Below are positions 7,953-15,771 of a DNA stretch of 21,661 nucleotides, piece after piece; position 1 is the first letter of the stretch, and each line of letters starts with the position of its first letter. The notes beneath the pieces are model-generated. The model was not told the origin of the DNA. It ran no database searches and was given only the letters and a program-made list of their open reading frames with translations. This stretch comes from Palsa-459 sp035510855. GTDB taxonomy: Bacteria; Actinomycetota; Acidimicrobiia; Acidimicrobiales; RAAP-2. A program made the translations under genes and the position numbers. Location: contig DATKGG010000039.1 in the NCBI GenBank assembly GCA_035510855.1, forward strand, positions 1 to 21,661. Direction: 5' to 3'.

Positions 7953-9469
7953 GCGCCGCACCGGGCGGCCGCGCGAGTTCGGCGCCCCTGCTCGGGCGCG
8001 ACGCGGAGCCCACTGTCTTCGAGCTCTCGGTGACCGGTCGCTCTGCGGCCCAGTTGCGCACGACGGGCGTGCCCGCGACGCCGCTCGAGCGCCTCCTCGA
8101 CGCGTCCTACCTTCGGCGCGAGCCCGTCGCTCTCCCCGAGGTCTCCGAGCGCGACTTGGTCGGTCACTTCACGCGCCTGTCGCACCGGCAGTTCTCGGTC
8201 GACCTCGGCATGTATCCGCTGGGCTCGTGCACGATGAAGTACAACCCAAAGGCGTTCGACGAGATCGCCGCGATGCCGGGCATCGCCGACGTGCACCCTG
8301 CGACGCCCGCGCCCTTGACCCAGGGCTGGCTCGCGATGCTCTGTGAGCTCGAGCGCGAGCTGTGCGCGGTGACTGGCATGCACGCCGCGACGCTCCAGCC
8401 GGCCGCGGGCGCGGCCGGCGAGCTCACCGGCCTGCTCCTCATGCGCGCGTTCCACGCCGCGAACGGCGAGACAAGGACCAAGGTGCTGATCCCGGACTCC
8501 GCGCACGGCACGAACCCCGCCTCGGTCACGCTCGGCGGCTACGAGGTAGTCACGATCCCCTCGGATGCCCGTGGCCTCGTTGACGTCGACGCGCTTCGCG
8601 CCGCGCTCGATCGCGACGTCGCGGGGATCATGCTCACGAACCCGAACACGCTCGGGCTCTTCGAAGAGGAGATCGATAGGATCGCCGCGGCCGTGCACGA
8701 GGTGGGCGGGCTCCTCTACTACGACGGCGCGAACCTGAACGCCATCCTGGGCATCGTGCGCCCGGGGGACATGGGCTTCGACATCGTCCACCTCAACCTG
8801 CACAAGACCTTCGCCACGCCGCACGGCGGAGGAGGACCCGGCGCCGGGCCGGTGGCGGTGTCAGAGCGGCTCGCGGAGTTCCTTCCTGGTCCAGCGCCGT
8901 GCCGCACGGCGGACAACCGGTTTGAGTGGCGCATGCCACCCCGCTCGATCGGGCGCGTGCACTCCTGGCACGGCAACGCGCTCGTGCTCGCGCGCGCACA
9001 TGCCTACCTCCGTGTGCATGGGCGCGACGGGCTCGAGCGCGTCGCCGAGCGCGCGGTGCTCAACGCGAACTGGCTCCGGGTCCGACTTCACGACTCGTAC
9101 CCTGCGGCGTTCGATCGACCATGCATGCACGAGGTGGTGCTCACGGCGGCCGAGCTCAAGCGCACGACCGGCGTCCGCGCCCTTGACGTGGCGAAGCGGC
9201 TCCTCGAGGAGGGTTTCCACGCGCCGACGGTGTACTTCCCGCTCGTCGTCGACGAGGCACTCATGGTCGAGCCGACCGAGACCGAGAGTCCGCAGACGCT
9301 GGCGGCGCTCGCTGACGCGCTCGAACGAATCGCACGTGGCGCGAGGGAGGACCCGGACGCCGCGCACGAGGCGCCTCGATCGACGCCTGTTCGCCGCCTG
9401 GACGAGGCTCGTGCAGCGCGACGACTGGTCGCGACCGAGGACGATCGAGACCCAGTGGATCGGGGCTGA
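7949..9469 (+). CDS. gcvPB: Glycine dehydrogenase (decarboxylating) subunit 2
   Basis: The PLP-binding half of the two-chain P-protein. It decarboxylates glycine and passes the aminomethyl group to the H-protein lipoate. Diagnostic segments are SVDLGMYPLGSCTMKYNP, LQPAAGAAGELTGLL, PDSAHGTNPASV and HLNLHKTFATPHGGGGPG. Lys286 in the last of these is the expected Schiff-base lysine. At 506 residues it is slightly longer than usual because about 35-40 residues of Arg/Asp-rich tail follow the normal end near ERIARGA. That tail looks low-complexity and may not be functional. It is translationally coupled to gcvPA. No gcvH or lpd follows. Confidence 0.95.
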   Translation: MSAAPGGRASSAPLLGRDAEPTVFELSVTGRSAAQLRTTGVPATPLERLLDASYLRREPVALPEVSERDLVGHFTRLSHRQFSVDLGMYPLGSCTMKYNPKAFDEIAAMPGIADVHPATPAPLTQGWLAMLCELERELCAVTGMHAATLQPAAGAAGELTGLLLMRAFHAANGETRTKVLIPDSAHGTNPASVTLGGYEVVTIPSDARGLVDVDALRAALDRDVAGIMLTNPNTLGLFEEEIDRIAAAVHEVGGLLYYDGANLNAILGIVRPGDMGFDIVHLNLHKTFATPHGGGGPGAGPVAVSERLAEFLPGPAPCRTADNRFEWRMPPRSIGRVHSWHGNALVLARAHAYLRVHGRDGLERVAERAVLNANWLRVRLHDSYPAAFDRPCMHEVVLTAAELKRTTGVRALDVAKRLLEEGFHAPTVYFPLVVDEALMVEPTETESPQTLAALADALERIARGAREDPDAAHEAPRSTPVRRLDEARAARRLVATEDDRDPVDRG

Positions 9470-9474
9470 CAAGC

Positions 9475-9488
9475 GACAGGATCCTGTC
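9475..9488. repeat. 14-bp perfect palindrome after gcvPB
   Basis: GACAGGATCCTGTC is a perfect palindrome with no spacer, six bases beyond the gcvPB stop. It could be a protein-binding site for the downstream secreted-protein gene or part of a termination structure with the adjacent hairpin. Confidence 0.4.
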
Positions 9489-9489
9489 C

Positions 9490-9515
9490 GGGCGCCTGAC
9501 CGTCGAAAGGCGCCC
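9490..9515 (+). terminator. Candidate hairpin between gcvPB and the secreted protein gene
   Basis: A perfect eight-base stem (GGGCGCCT / AGGCGCCC) flanks a ten-base loop. It lies 20 bases after the gcvPB stop, where a terminator would be expected. It is followed by TTGATTAG rather than a run of T, so it is a weak intrinsic terminator at best. It also falls in the -35 region of the next promoter and might act there instead. Confidence 0.4.
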
Positions 9516-9520
9516 TTGAT

Positions 9521-9526
9521 TAGAGT
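9521..9526 (+). promoter_or_regulatory. Putative -10 element of the secreted TIG/FN3 protein gene
   Basis: TAGAGT, the same hexamer as at the merR gene, would give a leader of about 25 bases ending in AGGAGGA before the start codon. The -35 is not obvious; CTGACC at 9496-9501 has a 19-base spacer. Confidence 0.4.
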
Positions 9527-9557
9527 CACGGGTTCGCAAAGAGGCCCGCAAGGAGGA

Positions 9558-11612
9558 ATGGTGTCGGTACGCAGTGCTCTGTCGACGCGCGCACCCGTCG
9601 TGCTGCTGGCCTCCTGTCTTGGGGCAGCTGGCGCGGTCTCGATCACGAGCGCGGCGGCCGCGGCCGCGCGGCCGGACGCCAGGGCGGTCGCCGTCTCGCG
9701 TGCGACGGCGCCGACGGTGACCTCGCTGTCGGTCTCGACGATCAACCGGGACGAGTCAATTCCGGCGACGGTCCGCGGTTCGGGTTTCGAGAGCGGCGCG
9801 AAGGTGTCCCTCGGCAAGGGCATCTCGACGGCCGTGAAGTCCGTGACCGCGACGACGATCACGGTGCAGCTCGCTGTGGCGCGCGACGCATCGTTTGGCA
9901 CGCGGTCGCTGACCGTGACGAATCCCCAGGGGGGCAAAGACACCCTGGCGCACGCAGCGCATGTCGACTACGCGCCAGTGCTGGCCAAGTGGGCCGTGGG
10001 CGACGGGGCGGTCAACTGGATGACCTCTTTGGTCCGACCCGTTTTCTTTGCGGCACCGGCGCTGTCGTTCTCGGGGAGGGGTGTCAGTGTCGCGAGTGAG
10101 TCGCTCGGACACGGTGGACGATTGGACGTCGGTTTCACGATCGCGAGTGGCGCTGCTGCGGGGTGGCGGACGATGACGATCACCGAGGGGACCGCGTCCT
10201 GGAAAGTGCCCGATGGTCTTAGGGTCCGGCTGCCGCCGATCGTGACGAGCGTCGCTCCCCTCGGGCAGGGTGAGGCCCAACAAACCGTGCGCGTCACCGG
10301 CTCGAATTTCGAGGTGTGCAAGTCCAAGGAGCCCACCGTCGCGTTCTCGGGGTCGGGCGTCAGCGTCGACAGCGTGAGCTCTGCGCTCGGCAACCTGATG
10401 TACGTCAAGCTGACGGTCGCGTCCAACGCCGTGCTCGGACCGCGTGACGTGACCGTGACCAACTGCGACTCGGGCGGGGTGTCCACCTCGACCGGCGTGT
10501 TCCACGTCGTCGGGCTTCCGACCGTGACGTCGATCCCGCCGATCGCGATCGGCGTGACGAGGAACGAGACCGTGCGGGGCACCAACCTGACCCCGGGGAC
10601 CACACTGACGGTGGCAGGCGCCGACATCGTCTTCTCGCACCTCGACTGGCTCTCCTCGACGAAGATCCGGGCGACAATCAGCGTGTCGAAGAGCGCCACG
10701 CTCGGGCCGCGCGACGTGACGGCGTCGGACACTGGTGGTGGCAGCACGATCAGCACGGGCGTGCTCTCGATCGACCCGCTGCCAACGGAGACCTCGGCCT
10801 TGCCCAAGGGGATCGGGGCCAACACTGCGATCGTGGTCACGGTCGTCGGGACGGGGTTCGAGCCCGGCGCGATCGTGAGCATCGGGTCGGCGGGCAAGAA
10901 GGACACGGCACTGCTCCTCGGCCCTGCGGTGGTCGACTCGGCGACCAAGCTGCGGGTGGTCGTGTCAGCGACCGCCGCCACGACACTCGGCGCGGCGACC
11001 ATCACGGTCACGAACCCCGACGGCGGCGCGGTGAGCACGCTGGCATTCACGACGGATCCGGGTCCCGTGCTGCACGTCGCCTCGTCGACCACGACCACAG
11101 GCGCGCTGGAGGTGACCTTCACGAAGCCCTCTGGGTCGCCGGCGAGCGAGGTCTACGCCATCGAGGCGTGCACGAACGCGGCGCTGTCGGCCAAGTGCGT
11201 GGACGTGAACGCCTTCAAGAGCGGCCGCACGCTCGAGGGGCTCGTCGCGGGCGACAAGTACTACGTTGCAGTCACCGCGCCCGCGAACGGGAGCTACTTC
11301 GCCTCGATGTCGAACGTCGTGGGGCCGTACCGCGCGTCGGCTCGTCTCCAAGCACCAGTGATCACCAAGGTCACCGCGACGTCGACGACGTTGCGCATCG
11401 CGTTCACGGGAGCGTCGAATGGCCCCAAGACCCAGAACTACACCGCGCGGGCGTGCCTCGACGCCGCGATGACCAAGGGCTGCGTCACGCGCTCGCACTA
11501 CGACAGCGGCGCGACCTTCACGGGCGTGCACAAGGCGAAGTACTACGTGCAGATCTTCGCGGTGGCCTCCGCGGGCTACCTGCCCTCGTCGTCCAAGGTC
11601 GTCGCCACCTAG
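9558..11612 (+). CDS. Secreted multidomain protein with TIG-like and FN3-like repeats
   Basis: A 684-residue exported protein of unknown specific function. The N-terminus has two arginines, a short hydrophobic run and LASC (Cys20), which could be a lipobox. An Ala-rich stretch follows that could instead be a signal peptidase I site. About five Ig-like TIG units begin near residues 51, 141 (degenerate), 228, 322 and 410, each ending with a 'LGPRDVTVTN'-type strand. Two FN3-like domains follow, at about 504-598 and 599-684, each with an internal C-x8-C pair. There is no LPXTG or other C-terminal anchor. AGGAGGA abuts the ATG at 9558, so the GTG at 9561 may be the true start. Adhesion or cell-surface binding is plausible but unproven. 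Its stop overlaps the convergent decarboxylase-family gene (shared CTAG). Confidence 0.88.
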   Translation: MVSVRSALSTRAPVVLLASCLGAAGAVSITSAAAAAARPDARAVAVSRATAPTVTSLSVSTINRDESIPATVRGSGFESGAKVSLGKGISTAVKSVTATTITVQLAVARDASFGTRSLTVTNPQGGKDTLAHAAHVDYAPVLAKWAVGDGAVNWMTSLVRPVFFAAPALSFSGRGVSVASESLGHGGRLDVGFTIASGAAAGWRTMTITEGTASWKVPDGLRVRLPPIVTSVAPLGQGEAQQTVRVTGSNFEVCKSKEPTVAFSGSGVSVDSVSSALGNLMYVKLTVASNAVLGPRDVTVTNCDSGGVSTSTGVFHVVGLPTVTSIPPIAIGVTRNETVRGTNLTPGTTLTVAGADIVFSHLDWLSSTKIRATISVSKSATLGPRDVTASDTGGGSTISTGVLSIDPLPTETSALPKGIGANTAIVVTVVGTGFEPGAIVSIGSAGKKDTALLLGPAVVDSATKLRVVVSATAATTLGAATITVTNPDGGAVSTLAFTTDPGPVLHVASSTTTTGALEVTFTKPSGSPASEVYAIEACTNAALSAKCVDVNAFKSGRTLEGLVAGDKYYVAVTAPANGSYFASMSNVVGPYRASARLQAPVITKVTATSTTLRIAFTGASNGPKTQNYTARACLDAAMTKGCVTRSHYDSGATFTGVHKAKYYVQIFAVASAGYLPSSSKVVAT

Positions 11613-12400
11613 CGCTGCTCGAGGGTCTCGCCCCCGGCGAAGGTCGTCCCGACGCTGCGCCAGTAGCCACCGATGATCTCGCGAGGCGCGATCGTGGTCA
11701 GCTCCTCGACAGGGGAGTCGAAGAGCTGGAGGTCGGCGTCGCCTCTCCACGCCTTGGAGACCTCGACGTCGCGGCCCCGCATCGTGACGAGCTCACCGAA
11801 CGAGTCCGTGCCGTCGCCCTCGATGCGCGACAGGTAACGGTGGTGCAGCATCGGGAGGCCGTTCACGAAGCCGTTCGAGTCCGAGGTCTCGCGAAGCGTC
11901 ACCGCCGCGTGCGCGAGGCGGCGGTCATAGGCGGCGAGCGTGGCAGCGAATCGTCCGCCGGCCTCGAGCCGCGGGCCGCCCCGCCCGACGGTCACGGGGC
12001 GGGACATCTGCACGGACCCCAGCTTCTTCGGGTACCCCTGGAAGTGGCCGCGAACCAGCGCGAAGTCCTTGTCGACCCAGATGAACAGGCATCTCGACCA
12101 CAGCTGGTCACTCCAGCGGCAGCGGGCGACGACGAAGGCCTCCTTGTACTGCAGTCGGATCGGGTCGTCGAGCTCCCGTCCGTCGTCGCTGCACGCCTGC
12201 CAGTCGGCCCAGATGAAGGCAACCGCACCGGGGTCCTCGTCGTCGTGGGGGAGCTCGAGCTCGTCGGGCAGCAGGCGTCGGATCGCGGACGGGTCGGTGC
12301 GGTACTCGATGCTGAGCAGGTCCCCCGAGTAGTGCCAGGGCAGCGGGGGGAGGATCGAGGCGCGTCCGGTCGCGGTCCTCGGGAAGCTGAGCCCCTCCAT
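11609..12400 (-). CDS. Acetoacetate decarboxylase family protein
   Basis: A 263-residue protein matching the acetoacetate decarboxylase (ADC) fold family. GYPKKLG (residues 122-128) contains the adjacent lysines, the first of which (Lys125) corresponds to the Schiff-base Lys115 of the clostridial enzyme. It also has LLPDELEL near the N-terminus and LQYKEAFVVARC, which supplies a conserved Glu. The family also includes enzymes with aldolase or dehydratase chemistry, so decarboxylation of acetoacetate is not certain. As last gene of the ring-cleavage operon, it may process a keto-acid intermediate. Its ATG overlaps the dioxygenase stop (ATGA). Confidence 0.85.
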   Translation of the reverse strand: MEGLSFPRTATGRASILPPLPWHYSGDLLSIEYRTDPSAIRRLLPDELELPHDDEDPGAVAFIWADWQACSDDGRELDDPIRLQYKEAFVVARCRWSDQLWSRCLFIWVDKDFALVRGHFQGYPKKLGSVQMSRPVTVGRGGPRLEAGGRFAATLAAYDRRLAHAAVTLRETSDSNGFVNGLPMLHHRYLSRIEGDGTDSFGELVTMRGRDVEVSKAWRGDADLQLFDSPVEELTTIAPREIIGGYWRSVGTTFAGGETLEQR

Positions 12401-13278
12401 CAGGCGGTCCAGCCGCCCGCGGGGCGCTCGAACACGACGTGGATCTGGCCGGTGCCGATCGAGTTCTCGTACTCGGAGTAGCGGGTGGCCTTGGCGGTGC
12501 ACGACGCCCCGCCGATCGCCGCGAGCATCGCGAGGTAGTGCCCGAAGCGGGCCTCGGGCCGGAACCGCAGATACTCGGGCATGCCCTCGAGCACCGCGCG
12601 GTGGTCGCCGTGCTGCCAGCGGTCGAGCACCTCGTGGTCGGCCTGGGCGGCCCCCTTCGTGAAGATGTGCTCCTCGCCAGCGGCCTCGTGGGCGCGCAGT
12701 TCCTTCAGCGGCCAAAAGGTGTGGCTCAGCGCGCCCGAGCCGATGAGAAAAACGCGCCGGTCGAGGCGCTCGACGGCGCGCGCGAGGCACGACCCGATGG
12801 CGAGGAAGTCGTCGGTCTGGCCGGTCTGGGCGAGGCTGACCGAGACCCAGCGCTCGGGCCCCTGGAGGAATCCCAAGAGGTTGACCGTGCCGTAGTGGAT
12901 CGGCAGGTACGGGTCGTCGATCGCGGTGATCCAGCAGTCCTCGACGTGCTCGGCCTCCTCGGCAAGGGCTCGGGCGAACTCGGGGTCACCGGGAATGTCG
13001 TAGGGGACGCCCGACATGCCCCGCGGCAGCTCCTCGGACGTGTAGCGACCCTGGCGGCGATCGTGCGCCGCGACGCAGAACTCGACAGTCGTGTACCAGT
13101 GCGAGTCGAAGACGACGACGAGGTCGGGACGCAGCTCGTCGAAGACGCGTCGGCGCACCTCGTGCAGGCCGGTGAACAGCGTCGACTCGTTGCCGTTGTT
13201 GAGCGAGCGCCGCACGTCGTCGGGCAGCACGATCGTGGGGACGTGGGCGAGCACCGCGGCACCGACGATCTCACCCAT
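12400..13278 (-). CDS. hpaD: Class III extradiol dioxygenase, 3,4-dihydroxyphenylacetate 2,3-dioxygenase-like
   Basis: A LigB-fold dioxygenase of 292 residues that resembles the E. coli-type HpaD along its length. That enzyme opens the ring of homoprotocatechuate (3,4-dihydroxyphenylacetate) next to its hydroxyls using non-heme Fe(II). Likely iron ligands are His12 (LAHVP) and His60 (VVFDSHW), plus a glutamate in the C-terminal PEYLRFRPEARFGHYL region. The SGALSH motif near residue 180 supplies the expected catalytic His. YTSEELP and the GNPE-like GDPEFARAL segment also match HpaD. The exact substrate may differ, for example another 3-substituted catechol. It overlaps the dehydrogenase gene by eight bases and the decarboxylase-family gene by one base, inside a four-gene operon. 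Confidence 0.85.
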   Translation of the reverse strand: MGEIVGAAVLAHVPTIVLPDDVRRSLNNGNESTLFTGLHEVRRRVFDELRPDLVVVFDSHWYTTVEFCVAAHDRRQGRYTSEELPRGMSGVPYDIPGDPEFARALAEEAEHVEDCWITAIDDPYLPIHYGTVNLLGFLQGPERWVSVSLAQTGQTDDFLAIGSCLARAVERLDRRVFLIGSGALSHTFWPLKELRAHEAAGEEHIFTKGAAQADHEVLDRWQHGDHRAVLEGMPEYLRFRPEARFGHYLAMLAAIGGASCTAKATRYSEYENSIGTGQIHVVFERPAGGWTA

Positions 13279-14740
13279 CTGTCGTGTCCTCCCGAACCTG
13301 CACGGTCTTCAACTCACTGTAGAAGTCGAGGGCGTAGTCGCCGCCCTCCCTGCCCATCCCGCTCGCCTTGCATCCGCCGAAGGGGGCGGTGAGGTCACGG
13401 ATCAAATAGGTGTTCACCCAGATCGTGCCGGCCCGGATCGCGTCGCCGAGGCGCGACGCCCTCGAGGCGTCTCGCGTAAAGACCATGGCGGTGAGCCCGT
13501 ATCTGGTCGAGTTGGCGAGCCGCACTGCCTCGTCCTCGTCGGCGAACTCCTGGAGGGTGAGGACCGGGCCGAAGACCTCGTTCTGGACGATCTCGGCGTC
13601 GTTGTCCCTGGGGCGGATGAGCGTCGGCTCGTACCACAGCCCGTCGTCCTTCCAGCGGTGCCCGCCGAACACGACGGTGTCGCCCGCCGCCCTCGAGCGC
13701 TCCACGAAGCCCTCGACGCGCGCGAGGTGCTGGGGATGGATGAGCGGTGAGATCGTGGTCGCGGGGTCGCGCGAGTCGCCCAGCACGTGGGCGTCCGTCG
13801 CGGCACGGAAGCGCTCGTAGAACTCCTCGGCCACGCCCGAGGCCACCAAGAGGCGGGTGCCGGCAAGGCAGACCTGGCCAGCGTCGTCGTACATCCGCGC
13901 CGCGGTCGTGGCGGCCGCGTCGAGGTCGGCGTCCTCGAAGACGAGCAGCGGTCCCTTGCCACCGAGCTCGGCGGTGAAGGGCACGAGGTTGCGCGCCGCG
14001 GCGACGCCGAGGGACTGGCCGGTCTCAGGCGAGCCCGTAAAGCTGATGCGTCGCACCCGGGGGTCCGCGACCAACGCGGCACCGACCTCGGTCCCGAGCC
14101 CCTGGACCACGTTGAGGACACCCGGGGGGACGCCCGCCTCCTCGGCGAGGTCGCAGAGGTACGAGCAGCTGAGCGGCGACCACTCGGCCGGCTTCAAGAC
14201 GACGGGGTTGCCCGCGGCGAGGGCGGGGGCGGACTTCCACGTCGACAACATGAACGGCGCGTTCCACGGCGTGATGACGACGGTCGGTCCCGCGGGCATC
14301 CGGCGCACCTCGTTGTCGGTGCCGTTGGACGACCACTGTCGTGGCTCGTAGCGCTCTGCAAGGTCGGCGTAGGCGCGGAAGTTCCTCGCACCACGTCCGA
14401 TCACCCGCGCACGGAGGCTCTCGTGCAGCATCGCCATGTCGAGGCACTCGACGGTCGCGATCGGCTCGACGTGCTCGTCGATGAGGTCGGCGAGGCGCCG
14501 AAGGATCGTCGCGCGCCCCGCTGGACCGAGGGCGGCCCACCCGTCCGCGGCACCGATCGCGGCGGTCACCGCGACGCGGGCGACCGTCGCATCGCCCCTG
14601 GCTACGTCGCCGAGCTTGACCGACCAGTCGAGAGGGGAGCGGTCCTCGAAGGTGTCCGCCGACCCGACGCGCTTTCCGTTCACGAAGTGGTCGAGCGAGA
14701 CGGTGACCCCGCCGACGTCGGCGGTCCTGCCGCCCGTCAC
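13271..14740 (-). CDS. hpaE: Aldehyde dehydrogenase, likely 5-carboxymethyl-2-hydroxymuconate-semialdehyde dehydrogenase
   Basis: An NAD(P)-dependent aldehyde dehydrogenase of 489 residues, the usual family length. The visible catalytic set is complete: Asn160 in TPWNAPF, Lys183 in LKPAE, FTGSPETGQ for the cofactor, Glu258 in ELGGK, the nucleophile Cys291 in GQVCLAGTR, and EVFGPVLT. In homoprotocatechuate operons this position is HpaE, which oxidises the semialdehyde made by HpaD, and context favours that role. Oxidation of an aryl-acetaldehyde released from an amine is an alternative. The GTG start overlaps the FAH-family stop (GTGA). The frame runs further upstream, but those residues are antisense to the FAH gene. 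Confidence 0.9.
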   Translation of the reverse strand: MTGGRTADVGGVTVSLDHFVNGKRVGSADTFEDRSPLDWSVKLGDVARGDATVARVAVTAAIGAADGWAALGPAGRATILRRLADLIDEHVEPIATVECLDMAMLHESLRARVIGRGARNFRAYADLAERYEPRQWSSNGTDNEVRRMPAGPTVVITPWNAPFMLSTWKSAPALAAGNPVVLKPAEWSPLSCSYLCDLAEEAGVPPGVLNVVQGLGTEVGAALVADPRVRRISFTGSPETGQSLGVAAARNLVPFTAELGGKGPLLVFEDADLDAAATTAARMYDDAGQVCLAGTRLLVASGVAEEFYERFRAATDAHVLGDSRDPATTISPLIHPQHLARVEGFVERSRAAGDTVVFGGHRWKDDGLWYEPTLIRPRDNDAEIVQNEVFGPVLTLQEFADEDEAVRLANSTRYGLTAMVFTRDASRASRLGDAIRAGTIWVNTYLIRDLTAPFGGCKASGMGREGGDYALDFYSELKTVQVREDTTDG

Positions 14741-15630
14741 GCCTCGAACCTCGGTCGGACCCTCGGGTAGGGGAGCTGGTCCCTCGTCGTCGCCACGGGT
14801 GGCCGCTCGCCCCGATGCTCCCAGTCGCCGCCGAGCGCGGTCGAGCGCACCTCTTCGGTCTCGGTCGGCTGGGCGCCCACCTCGTCGCTGACCGGGACGT
14901 TGCCCTCGACGACGACGTTGCGCAGCGTGCCGAGTCCCTCGACGCTGACCTCCACGACGTCGCCGGGGACGACGGGCCGGGAGTACGCGGGGGTGCCTGA
15001 GAGGATCACGTCGCCGGGCACGAGCGTGATCAGCCGGGCGATGTCCGCGACCAGGTAGTGCATGTCCCACGCCATCTCGGCGGTCGAGCCATCCTGGACG
15101 ATGGACCCGTTCACGCGGGTCTGGATCGACTTGTCCTCGAAGTCCCAGTCCGTGACGAGGCCGGGTCCGAGCGGACACAGCGTGTCCGCGCCCTTCACCC
15201 GGAGCATGGAGCCCGCGTCGGTGTCGCGGAAGTCGTGCAGCCCGAAGTCATTGGCGATCGTGTACCCGGCGATGCACGCCGCGGCAGCGACGACCGAGAC
15301 GTTGCGGGTGACCGCGCCGATCACGATCGCCACCTCGCCCTCGAGGTTGAGCCAGCGGCAGTTCGAGGGCCGCACGACCTCGCCGCCATGGGAGTTGAGC
15401 GCTGAGACCGGCTTGTGGAAGTACGTTGGCGCGGGCGGCAGCTGGATGCCGAACTCGCGCACCCTCGAGACGTGGTTGAGGTGGCAGCAGATGATCTTCG
15501 TGGGCTCGACCGGCGCGAGGTGGATCGCCTCGTCGGCGCGGACGCGCCGACCGTCGGGCGACTCCAGCCAGTCGCCGTCACGGCGCACGACGACGACGGC
15601 ACCGCCGAGCAGCACGCGTCGCAGCTCCAA
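14737..15630 (-). CDS. FAH-family isomerase/decarboxylase or hydrolase (HpaG-like)
   Basis: A protein of about 297 residues with the fumarylacetoacetate hydrolase fold. The N-terminal part has KIICCHLNHVSRVREFG. The core has YFHKPVSAL, the metal-binding LEGEVAIVIG (two Glu), the NDFGLHDF segment with its Asp ligand, and VPGDVVEVSVEGLGTL near the end. HpaG in E. coli is a tandem-domain protein of about 430 residues that decarboxylates and isomerises the ring-cleavage product. This one has a single catalytic domain, so it may do only one step. I chose TTG at 15630, seven bases after GGAGGT. A GTG at 15639 overlaps that ribosome binding site and would add three residues. It is the first gene of the operon and divergent from the GS-like gene. 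Confidence 0.88.
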   Translation of the reverse strand: MELRRVLLGGAVVVVRRDGDWLESPDGRRVRADEAIHLAPVEPTKIICCHLNHVSRVREFGIQLPPAPTYFHKPVSALNSHGGEVVRPSNCRWLNLEGEVAIVIGAVTRNVSVVAAAACIAGYTIANDFGLHDFRDTDAGSMLRVKGADTLCPLGPGLVTDWDFEDKSIQTRVNGSIVQDGSTAEMAWDMHYLVADIARLITLVPGDVILSGTPAYSRPVVPGDVVEVSVEGLGTLRNVVVEGNVPVSDEVGAQPTETEEVRSTALGGDWEHRGERPPVATTRDQLPYPRVRPRFEA

Positions 15631-15703
15631 GGACCACACCTCCGGACTCCGTCAGACAACGCGATCGATCCTGCCACAGTGCCCCGTCAGCGCCGAACAG
15701 GAG

Positions 15704-15722
15704 GGCGACTTCGAGAGTCGCC
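15704..15722. promoter_or_regulatory. Dyad operator candidate between ring-cleavage operon and GS-like gene
   Basis: A perfect seven-base inverted repeat (GGCGACT / AGTCGCC) separated by five bases sits in the 132-base divergent gap. It ends four bases before a TACGTT hexamer and so covers the -35 position of the GS-like gene promoter. This is typical placement for a TetR- or GntR-type repressor site. No regulator gene of that type lies in the window. Confidence 0.5.
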
Positions 15723-15726
15723 GTGG

Positions 15727-15732
15727 TACGTT
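15727..15732 (+). promoter_or_regulatory. Putative -10 element for the GS-like gene
   Basis: TACGTT would start transcription about 33 bases before the GTG at 15772, leaving a leader that contains the strong ribosome binding site GAGAGGAG (15758-15765). No consensus -35 is seen; the dyad occupies that position. Confidence 0.4.
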
Positions 15733-15771
15733 GCGCGCCGGCCTCGCCGCCGCGATCGAGAGGAGTCGTCC

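Noticed and set aside
6450..7961. Long minus-strand open frame opposite gcvPA
   Set aside because: Antisense shadow in high-GC DNA with no domain; gcvPA on the plus strand is certain.
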